From Scatophagus argus (lineage: Eukaryota; Chordata; Actinopteri; Scatophagidae): 64,000 bases of DNA. The DNA lies in contig NC_058493.1 in NCBI RefSeq assembly GCF_020382885.2, positions 19,438,999 to 19,502,998 on the forward strand. The letters run 5' to 3'. The translations under genes were made by a program, and so were the position numbers. Shown one piece after another: positions 27,616-35,983 of the stretch; position 1 is the stretch's first letter; the number at the start of each line of letters is the position of its first letter. The notes beneath the pieces were generated by a model. That model saw only the letters and a program-made list of their open reading frames with translations, was not told where the DNA came from and made no database searches.

Positions 27616-28727
27616 AGAGGAGGCAGTGAATGAGGTTAAGCGACAGGCCATGTCAGAGCTGCAGAAGGCGGTGTCGGACGCTGAGAGGAAGGCTCATGAG
27701 ATGATTTCAGCCGAACGCTCTAAAATGGAGAGGGCACTGGCTGAGGCTAAGAGGCAAGCCTCTGAGGATGCGCTAACTGTCATCAACCAGCAGGAGGACT
27801 CCAGTGAAGTGAGTATCACAGCCACCCCCCCAACCCCACACACACATGCACATTTTGCCTCATTCTTTTTCACTTGTTCCCCATTCAGTCCCTCAGTCTT
27901 CGGGTTCCTTTTCAACACTCTTTTGCTGCACTCATTACCCTTCACTTTGCCCCCCTCCTTATTCTCTAAGTTATGTAAGCAGCTGGCTGCTCTTGGTTTC
28001 CTGCTGCACCATGTTGTCATGATTATTGCAGAAGCAGTCCAGTTGTCTGTGGACATAAAAGCAGACAGACCCAGATGGCTGGAGCAGAGTGCCAGGCTGA
28101 GGCCATTACAGAGCAGTTGACCACCACCTGCTGGTAACACACACCAGTGGCATTGGACCACGACTCAGATCCCCGTGGAAAGAGGAACTGAAAAAAATGA
28201 GGATCAGGGAAATAGACTAGATTATAAAAATAGTTGTTTTAGGCGTATAGTTATGTAAAAAAAAAAAAAGAGAAAACTCATCTTGGGACAAAAAAGAGAC
28301 TTATTTTTATCAACCCGCTCTCTCCCCACTGTCTCACCAGAGCTGCTGGAACTGCGGGAGGAAAGCCAGTGAGACGTGCAGCGGCTGCAACACGGCTCGC
28401 TACTGCGGTTCCTTCTGCCAACACAAAGACTGGGAGAAGCACCACCATGTCTGTGGTCAAGGTCTGCAGGGGCTGCCAGGGGGCAGCAGTGTCCCCCTTG
28501 GCAACACGTCCTCCTCCAGTTCCTCAGCATCCTCCAATGCACCCCCCACCCACTCGGAGAGCACTCCTCCAGGACCCCTGTCCCTGGTGGGCCAGAGCAG
28601 TATCGCGGGAGGGGCTGGCAGTGGCAGTGGAAGTGTCTCAGCCAGCCCCAAGGAGAGCAGTTCCAGCAGTGCCTCTCGCTCCACAACCCCAGCTACGCCC
28701 GCCCTGTTGGATGCCACCTCTCGCTGA
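15714..28727 (+). CDS. cbfa2t3: CBFA2T3 (MTG16/ETO2) transcriptional co-repressor, 10 coding exons, 650 aa
   Basis: Nuclear ETO-family co-repressor that bridges DNA-bound factors to NCoR/SMRT-HDAC complexes in blood and progenitor cells (family knowledge). Coding exons: 15714-15843, 18241-18482, 18795-18884, 19556-19737, 22028-22311, 22981-23066, 24280-24571, 25028-25096, 27618-27808, 28341-28727; all junctions are GT-AG and keep phase (1953 nt). Domains: Pro-rich N-terminus ([11 protein letters not shown]...), NHR1/TAFH at about residues 85-180 (PPACGARQL...), NHR2 oligomerisation helix about 316-385 ([18 protein letters not shown]), NHR3 about 450-520 ([17 protein letters not shown]), MYND zinc finger 524-560. 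The N-terminal KTQPRSTPP and the [10 protein letters not shown] segment match CBFA2T3 better than RUNX1T1 or CBFA2T2, and the neighbours pabpn1l/trappc2l/galns agree. The ATG at 15714 has A at -3, and an in-frame TGA lies upstream in the 5' UTR exon, so this is the start for that transcript. Alternative first exons with an N-terminal extension cannot be excluded. Confidence 0.95.
15844..18240 (+). other. cbfa2t3: cbfa2t3 intron 2 (2.4 kb)
   Basis: Donor GTAAGG, acceptor TCTGCAG. No additional exon is recognised. The 3' part is G-rich on the plus strand (about 17855-17930), followed by a CA run (17973-17991). An open frame continues from 18081 through the acceptor into exon 3, but it reads intron sequence. 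Confidence 0.75.
18682..18703. repeat. (AT)n microsatellite in a 312-base cbfa2t3 intron
   Basis: A perfect AT run about 90 bases upstream of the exon beginning at 18795. Confidence 0.85.
19738..22027 (+). other. cbfa2t3: cbfa2t3 intron between coding exons 4 and 5 (2.3 kb)
   Basis: Donor GTAGCA, acceptor CTCCAG. No further exon is seen. It contains a G-rich block (20248-20288, GGT units between G-runs) and a CA microsatellite (20528-20546). The rest is unique sequence without recognisable features. Confidence 0.7.
22722..22860. repeat. Possible degraded fish interspersed repeat
   Basis: AT-rich stretch that begins like a widespread teleost repeat (AATTTATTTATGTAGCA, followed by a CTTGACAATAAAA-like segment). 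It is very diverged and the family is not certain. It lies in the cbfa2t3 intron upstream of the exon at 22981. Confidence 0.3.
23067..24279 (+). other. cbfa2t3: cbfa2t3 intron inside the NHR2-encoding region (1.2 kb)
   Basis: Donor AAC|GTACGT, acceptor TTGCAG. It splits NHR2 between WKHLDN and LLNCIMDM. It contains a long CA microsatellite (23392-23421). No other feature is recognised. Confidence 0.75.
23392..23421. repeat. (CA)n microsatellite, cbfa2t3 intron
   Basis: About 15 perfect CA units, a likely polymorphic marker. Confidence 0.9.
24280..24571 (+). other. cbfa2t3: cbfa2t3 exon with NHR2 core and a fish-type Pro/Ser/His linker
   Basis: Codes residues 339-435. The first half is the nearly invariant NHR2 tetramerisation helix ([19 protein letters not shown]). 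The second half is a variable linker with a run of prolines from a (CCT)n tract (about 24439-24470), then Thr, His, Asn and Ser residues. It ends in ERQTGRQT, encoded by repeated GGCAGACA units immediately before the donor. The frame into the next exon ([10 protein letters not shown]) fits only the GTAGTC donor at 24572. The corresponding human linker has a different composition. Confidence 0.85.
26557..26575. repeat. Poly(C)19 homopolymer
   Basis: Nineteen consecutive C in a cbfa2t3 intron. Assembly length may be unreliable. Confidence 0.85.
27414..27452. repeat. 9-base perfect inverted repeat (CAGCCAGAC / GTCTGGCTG)
   Basis: The arms at 27414-27422 and 27444-27452 are exact reverse complements separated by 21 bases that include GAATTAATCATT. 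It could be a small hairpin or a palindromic protein site; it is too short for a typical pre-miRNA stem. Confidence 0.6.
27584..27617 (+). promoter_or_regulatory. cbfa2t3: C10(TC)n microsatellite acting as polypyrimidine tract and 3' splice site
   Basis: Ten C residues followed by about 11 TC units run directly into the AG acceptor at 27616-27617 of the NHR3 exon. The whole polypyrimidine tract is therefore simple repeat, which is length-unstable DNA at a functional splice signal. Confidence 0.75.
28341..28727 (+). other. cbfa2t3: cbfa2t3 last coding exon: MYND zinc finger and Ser/Gly/Pro tail
   Basis: Codes residues 523-650. MYND ligands are all present with family spacing: C524, C527, C535, C538, C544, C548, H556 and C560. 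The finger binds NCoR/SMRT-type peptides in this family (established). The tail after residue 561 is low-complexity Ser/Gly/Pro/Thr, ends in ATSR and stops with TGA at 28725. The tail is diverged from human, which is usual for the family. Confidence 0.93.
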
Positions 28728-31700
28728 CGTCTGTCCCCTGTCCCTTTCCCTGCATACTGATGCGACAATGCTCACACTCCACACAAAACCAAACTGAGGA
28801 ATCTTCATCGCACACTGCTCCCTTTCCACCTCGCCTATTTCAATCCTTATTTCCCTCTTATCCTAAGCTCTTGAAAAGCTTGTGAAAATCGTTTCACTAC
28901 CTGATGACAGACTCGTTTTCTCGAATTTCCACCCCGACGCCCACCTACAAAAAATATTTTTTCTGTTTTTGTGTCTTTTACAACCACAGCCACAACTACA
29001 AAGATTCCAGCCTGGGGTTCAGTGCAGTGGAAAGCATGAAAAGTGTCTCCTATCTCTGTGTTCGGTCACAGAAACATATCAGACATGTTTGCTGAAAACA
29101 TGAGCTTTGACTTGAAGGTGTGACTAAGATGTGTCCTCAGTAATGTACGCACGTTAAATACTGTCCACATACTGTAAGGACCCAAGACAAGGGCTGTGGT
29201 AAGACAACATTGATGGGGGTGGGATGGGGGGGTGGGGGTGATTAGGATGATTAGCACTTGGATTGGACGTCCCTTTAATTTAGCACCAATGAGAGAACAG
29301 TATCCAGCCCTGACATGTGCACTACCAGTCCAAACAGTTCACTGATGTGGCACTTATTACACGGTGTCCTAAAGGAGACAGGAAAGGAACATAACACCCT
29401 TTTTCAAACAGATGAGGGAATGGAAGGTGGTTAATTCCCCAGAAACACAGCTTAGTATTTATTAAATGTTTCTTTCTGGCTTTAAGGGAAAATAAAGAAA
29501 AGTCCAAATATTCTAAATAAAGAATAATAGTAATGCTGATGATGATGAAAACGATAATGATATGAAAATAAATTAATTTTAAACTGCTAACTACCTTGCT
29601 AGCGAGCCAAGAAAATCTACACCGGACTCACCTCTCTGCACCATTGTGAACCCAAATGATTTCAAAGATGAAAACTAACATGATCCAAACCTTTGTATTA
29701 CACTGCCAAAGTGAGTAAGTAAGCGATAAGGAGAAGCACTCATCTTATAACCAAACGCAAAGCAACATCACCTCCTCAGCAGATAAGCCAGCCCTGAGAG
29801 GACCAGGCTGCAGAGAAACTGCAGAACGGGGACCCAGAGGTAGTCCAACATTTAAAAAACAAAACAAAACAAAAAAAATACTCTGACCTGCTTTGATTTG
29901 CAGCTGCCTCCTGCAGTCTGGACAAAACTACAGCAATTCCTCTGTGATGGCCCAGACTAGTGAATATGGACAATGCTGTGAACTTGCCTATGAGAAAGAC
30001 TTAAATGAAGTGGATGGAAACCCTGCCACAGTGTGATTTTTTTTTGTGAACAGAGAGGACAGAGAGAAAAAAAAAAGGGAAAGGAAAAGCTACACAGCCT
30101 CAAAGGAGATCAAGATACATACATGGCAACAGTGCTGCCAAAAACCTCAAAACAAGCTTGAAAACATTGTCCAGGAAGGCACTGCATACTGCGGAGACAT
30201 ATGGGAAGATTGTAAGTCCTTTTTTTTTGACAGCTCCGCAACAGGGGGATATTTCAAGGAATTGCTGTTACCTTTACATTCACTCCCACCTTTTCCAAAG
30301 CATGATAAACAGATGAAAGAGCCTAGTAAAGGGCGGTGTAGACTTTTTTTCTCCTCTCTCTTTCTACCTCCCCTCACCCCACCACCACACACCCCCTTCT
30401 ACGCTCATCCCCTGACTACTTGACTCGAGTCTGCCCCGAACCACAGCCCGCTTTGGACGGAGCCTCGGAGCAGTCACGTGGGAAGGGTTTGAACCTGTTT
30501 GTAGATATTGTTCCTCTTTTCAAATTTCAATAATGTCTCTTGTCGCTGATGTCCATATGTGCTGCCCTTGTGTATATTCAGAAAGATGAACTTTCTTTTG
30601 TTTTTTGTTTTTTTTTGTTACCTTTCGTTTTTCCTCCTTTGAGTTCGGGCTGAGCAGTGAAGTCAGAGCAAGGACACTTGTTGTTGAGAGGAAGCCCCAC
30701 ATTTTACCTATTGTTTGATTTGTTGTATCTATATTAATGAGATGAAACCCCTCTTGTAGAATATTTTGTATCGCTCACATTGTAAGACAGTGAGAGGACG
30801 GAGGTGCAATATGAAGAAAATTCAGCTACTGAATGGAACCTCAGCAACTGCCCATAGGGTGTCATATAATATAGATACATATAAATATATTTAAAGTAAC
30901 ATCAGTAACTTAATGTGAATGTACATAGTATTTAAAGAGGTCCAAAAATGTGTTTGCCAAATAACAGAAACCTTTAAAGTTTAATGTCCACAATATGATT
31001 TTTTCACACTTCATTTGTTTCTGAAATTTATCAATTCTCCCCTTTTTTTCTCTCACACAAGCTAAACACTTTTCAAATTTTCCACTCAAATCCAAGTGTC
31101 ATGTTACCCCGAGTGGAGGAGCCTGTCGGTATCAGAGGTAAAGTGTCCCCGTGTGGTGACCACAATGCATGTAGCTGAAAAAGATCGGGGGAGGGGGGCA
31201 CTCAAAGACTTCCAGAGCATTTTCTCAATTAATATTTTTTAGGTTTCATTTTAATCTTCCTCATTTTTATGAAGTGGCATAATTTGGCCTAAACATTGTC
31301 AACATGCTTTATTCGCCCCATGTCAGCTTACGTCCTGCAGGAGGAGACTCAGCTGTGTGCACCAACAAAACGTGTAACAAATATTTGGTGGCCCAAAATT
31401 TAGCTCCTTTAACACCAAATTTAGGAATTGTCAAAACTCATGTCAAGTGTTCTATTTTTTTTGTTTTGTTTTGTTTTGGTTTTTTTAAACCATCCTTTTT
31501 GGCTCAAGTGCCACTGTAGTCGCCCTCTCCCTTGGTCCTCATCAACCTGTGTGTATGTGTGAAAGAGAGAGAGTGTGAGCGTGGTTAGGAGTTTTTGTTT
31601 CCCCCAAAGTGCAGGACTTGTCATTACTGTAGGATTTAAGTGATATACCAGTGTTAAGCTACAGTAAACCTTAAGCCTAATTTTGCGACCCAATCTCTGA

Positions 31701-34196
31701 AATGTTTCCTTTTGTTACTGATTCTTGTTTATTTGTAGCGATGCAATTTAAGCTGTAAGCTGAAGATCTGGGACGGGCTTAATTTCCAGGCCACGATAAA
31801 AGAGTCACCTTGTCAGAATTTATTTTGTTTTGCAGAAGTTTTTCACACACTTTAGCAATATGACCTCCTCTGGTGAACACAGTCTCAAGGCCTGTTGCAG
31901 CAATGCTCACACAAATTTGTTATTGGCCTCATGCATGCTTGGACCAAACTTGGAAAAAAAAAAAAAAAAAATTAGTAAGTTTCAAACAAAATAATTTTCT
32001 GCTTTTTGTTCATCTACACAATTTTTTTGGACTATCTGAGACATCAAATGGAATAAGCTACAAGGTACTCCTGCATCTGTGTGTAGCATTTATGTATGTG
32101 TGTTATAATTACCATGATACGGTGTTGACCTCGGACTTTCGGTGTCCTCCATGCCCCGATGTCTTGATTCCTCCACTTCTACCATCTGATGACCACTCTT
32201 CATGACTCCCCCTCACACTAGCTACCTCCTGTGACCATACAGCTAACCACCAGGAGAGGTTGACCTGGACTTTGAAAAGCTGGGCTGAGAGCAGATGTGG
32301 AAATGCACATTCAAAAGCAAGCTTACGAGCCTTTGAAATTGATCAAAACTAAAGCGCTGAAAGGAACTGCCATTACTCGTGATGTAGGAGGACATTTATT
32401 CTCACCAGACCTCACCTTTTTGATCATATTCCACTAAACCAAACCAATACTGCTGGAATTTAACCAATACAAATGTGCATATTATCTAACTGAAACCTGA
32501 ATCAACCATGACAGGCCATTTGTTGTTCAAAACCAATAAAAGCACAAACCAAAGTACTCCTGCATTGCTAGAGTAGGCTTTGAGACAGTGTGTATTGACA
32601 GACCTGAAATAAAAAAAAAAAGGTTAGAGCTCCACTACACCAGTTAACCAAAGTGTCTGAAATACACACAATCAGGGCACAAGAGTGAAGAGCACGCTCG
32701 GTGAACCGGCTGAGTTTCAAATGTGTGGAATTCTCATTCAAGCAATCAAAGCGCTTGTTGTCTACATATTGAATAGTGCTTCTGTAAAGATTATGGAAGC
32801 ATCTTCTGTGGAAATGCCTACTGATTGCGTGCTCTTACAGTTACAAAGCCTTGGAGAGATAAAAGGAATACATGGGGTGTGTGTGTGTGTGTGTGTTTGC
32901 CCGTGAATGGTGCTGTGTGTGTTTTTTTTCGTAAAAAAATGAAATAAAATAAAATAAAATCCTTTTTTTCATGTCTCTGTACAAACTACTTGAAACCTTC
33001 AGAGCTTTAATTAAATATCCCAGACAGACAGACTATAGTGGCAGATCAATTCACAATATGTTGCAGCAGCTTTGTGCAGTAAAACAACATTGTAATGGCA
33101 GTTCCATTCAACTTTGACTGCTTTGCATGTGCAACCCTGTCTGAAAGTAAGCCCTGACACAAACTAAACAAAGCCAAACCCAATAAACCTGTTAGAAATG
33201 ACCAAAATGCAACCAAAAGCTACAGCCTTCTTCTTCAGATTGCACTTTGGTTAAGATTTTTGAGTTACATCCCAGTATTACAAGAACTTCAATGTGGTCG
33301 ATTGTGTGGGACAGGAGACTGCAGTCCTGTGAAAAGAGGAGCTGCAGAGGAAAGAACAAACTGTCCACTTCACTGAGACTGTCCCTCCTGATTTCACTGG
33401 ATAGGATACAAAAGATTAAATACATTTTCTGTTCAGCTGGGTGTAAGCTACAGTAAGTCACGACAAACAAATCTGTGCCGAGGTGTTGTATACTTTTCTC
33501 TGTTAAGATATTATAGATGGCAAACGCATAAGGGCTCTGCTGTTGTGAATACCATCCAAGGGTCTCTGAACACTTTACATCAGCCACTTTTTTGTTTGTT
33601 CAACTATGTACATGATATGGGCAAAACGCATGTTTATAAAAGACAAATATTAGCAGGTTGCCATTTGTCTCTCCCTACCCCAACCAGTAACTATACCAAT
33701 GAAGGCTCATCTGATGTGTTGGTGACACGTCCTTCCTGTGAAACAGGCACTGATAAATAGCTACAGTAGAAAGCTAAAGTGGCAAACAGTGGATAGAGCA
33801 CTTGTTTCCCAAAAGCCATGGCTCAGGATGGTCCTGTTTTTACCTTTACACAAACTGAAAAAAAGGTTTATGGTTTTATATGTGTAGGGAAGCATTCTAT
33901 ACTGTATTGTGCAATACATTATTACAGAAAAAAACATGTTTCTGTAGGAAAGGTTGGCGCTTTGAAGATATTTCTCCATTTGTTTTATTTCCCTCTTCAA
34001 AAGTTCCTGTTGCCGTTTTTAGATGAAGTTAACTGTGCCAGAAGAATTAAATTCTGATTTGTATTTATTTCTTGCATGCTTTCCTCCCTGTTGCTAATAC
34101 CGCTCTTTAACTGTTCGCTCTGTTGGATGTGTGAAGCTGTAAAACATTCTAATTCAGGTTATTGTCTGTGTTGAACAATGTAACTGTGTAATTAAA
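28728..34196 (+). other. cbfa2t3: Probable cbfa2t3 3' UTR region (right limit inferred)
   Basis: No coding exon follows the stop for 7 kb. Candidate poly(A) signals: AATAAA at 29491, 29516, 32535 and 32943, and ATTAAA at 34191 followed by T-rich sequence. The most distal signal would give a UTR of about 5.5 kb, but any of them may be used. Inside lie a strong G-quadruplex motif (29215-29238) and a Pumilio-type TGTAGATA (30500-30507). Transcript evidence is absent, so the extent is inferred. Confidence 0.4.
29215..29238 (+). promoter_or_regulatory. G-quadruplex motif in the cbfa2t3 3' UTR sense strand
   Basis: G-runs of 5, 3, 7 and 5 separated by loops of only 1, 2 and 1 bases. This meets the canonical G3+N1-7 rule with very short loops, which predicts a stable quadruplex in DNA and, if transcribed as 3' UTR, in RNA. 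Function is unknown. Confidence 0.6.
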
Positions 34197-34206
34197 ACAT
34201 GAAATG

Positions 34207-35983
34207 AAATATTCATCGCTCTTGTTGCTTTTCGTCTTTACACGCCGGCATATTCTGGGACGATATCCTCAGAAGAGGAAAATTATCCATTGTTATTGAA
34301 TCATCACCAACACAGAGTTATTATGTAAACTTCAGAAACCATATGATTGCATTCCCTCATGTCTACAGAAATACAATCCAAATAACATGATCAAAAAGCA
34401 ATATAACTACTCCATATTTTTCCCAACAGTCCCATATACTTACAACAAAACATCACCAAAAATAATTAACACACAAATCACAAACAAATTCACTGCATGT
34501 CTTTGACCTCATTAGCTACACAAGTATTTATACGAAGTGCATCTCAAACCGTTCACACATCCTTGGCTGAGCTAATTAAAAAAAAAAAGATTATTTTGAT
34601 CTAATCACATCTATCAAACTCTCAGTTTCTTTAACCTTTAAACACGACAAACTGCTGGTGAGTCAGTTATTACAAAGTAGTACTATGCAGCGAAACTTTG
34701 TTTATACCCACAGTTATTCAGAGAAAATCCCAGCATTTCCTCTGATGCCAAACATGTCAGGCTGAATTTGCACAAAAGGTCTAGAATATTTACATTTGAT
34801 GGAACAGCATAGCAGTCAAACAGATGTGGGCTTTTAGTGACAATTTGCTCAGCGGCTTCGTAGTTAGAAAACTTGGGCAGTCGTGGATCAGCGGTTAGGG
34901 TGTCGGACCCGTAACCGGTGGATCGCTGGTTCGATTCCCCGTCCCGGTGTCCATGGCTGAGGTACCCTTGAGCAAGGTACCTAACCCCCACTGCTCCCCG
35001 GGCGCTGCACGCGGTCGCCCACTGCCCCGGGTTTGCTGTGTGTGTGTGTGCACGTCACTTGGGTGGGTTAAATGCAGAGAACAAATTTCGTTGGAGTGAG
35101 TTCCCTCCAATGACAAAATATGTCACTTTAAAATATGTCACTTTAAAAAAACAGAGCACATGAGATACTGTCAGACAGAGTTCTTTAATTCTTTCAATCC
35201 CAAAGCTACTTAAGGGGAAAACCAGACTGCTGAATGAATTTAAAGCAGCATTTTATAAAATCTTTTGATATTCCATTTAGCTGCTTCAGTTTCATGGTCA
35301 AGGTATTTTTCAAAGGTTTGCTCACTGTCAAACTGTCACTTTGTGGCACACTCAAATAAAACAGAGCAGTTGTCCTGTTACTGCAAGTGAAAAGTTGCAA
35401 AACAAGTTTGTTGTGAAAAAATAGCCTTTATCCACCCCTTGGATCCTTAACATGAAATATGCAAAAATGATAGCCAAGTGGTATTACTTAAGGAGTGAGT
35501 AATGTTGAGTTTGATTGACCAAATGACGATCTACTACAAAAATTTCCTTTGGTTTTAGTTAAATACTACCAAATGTATCAAAGAGAGTCAGGTTCATTTT
35601 GAAGAATGAGGGCATTTACCGCACGAATGATTTATTACATCATTTGTTACCCTGGCTGTAATTGTAGGAGGTGATCGACATCGCGTGGGGGTGGGGATGC
35701 TTGTTATGGGCAGAGATGGGTTTGGCCCCCTTTATTTTGATGCGCCACTGGGACGTAAACGGCCTCCTCCGGCGTCTGTCTCACGTGCGCGCTACTGTCA
35801 ATCAATTCAGCGCGTCCCGGATCTCACTCACAGGTGATTTCCATTAGCCCGCATCATATGCTGTCAGGTGTGGCGTGCCGGGGATCCAACAACCCGTTTC
35901 CCTTGCTGTGAGAGATATTTTTGAGGTGGTCGTTTTAGCAGGCTGCGGTCGGAATTTGCAGATGCCATGTTTGAGCAGTGAGC
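34207..35983. other. Intergenic region cbfa2t3-pabpn1l
   Basis: AT-rich sequence with one SINE (34875-35147). The last 300 bases before pabpn1l (about 35680-35983) are relatively GC/CpG-rich (GTGCGCGC, AGCGCGTCC) and likely hold the pabpn1l promoter and 5' UTR; no TATA box is obvious. Nothing else is recognised. Confidence 0.6.
34875..35147 (+). mobile_element. tRNA-derived SINE of the acanthomorph-fish type
   Basis: A tRNA-like head with RNA polymerase III boxes: A box TGGATCAGCGG (34884-34894) and B box GGTTCGATTCC (34928-34938), 34 bases apart. A tRNA-unrelated body follows (CCCTTGAGCAAGGTACC, then GC-rich sequence and a short GT run), and the tail duplicates a 15-base ATATGTCACTTT-type unit. 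I recognise this consensus as common in spiny-rayed fish. It carries no protein. Target-site duplications are not clear, so the exact ends are approximate. Confidence 0.8.

Larger units (their letters stand above)
25097..27617 (+). other. cbfa2t3: cbfa2t3 intron upstream of the NHR3 exon (2.5 kb)
   Basis: Donor GCCG|GTAAGA; the acceptor TCTCAG ends a long C/CT tract. It contains an AT-rich, non-repetitive block at about 26095-26235, (GGA)n at 26304-26327, poly(C) at 26557-26575, (GT)n at 26755-26777 and a 9-base perfect inverted repeat at 27414-27452. No additional coding exon is recognised. Confidence 0.75.

Noticed and set aside
27548-28120. 190-codon plus-strand frame across a cbfa2t3 exon
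   Set aside because: Only 27618-27808 is exon. The flanks are intron sequence read through; the donor GTGAGT at 27809 and phase to the MYND exon are clear.
28222-28686. Minus-strand frames opposite the cbfa2t3 last exon
   Set aside because: GC-rich coding exon antisense shadows; no similarity and no splice context.
34875-34950. Functional tRNA gene
   Set aside because: A and B boxes are present but a clean cloverleaf is not, and the unit continues into a SINE body; it is a tRNA-derived retroelement.
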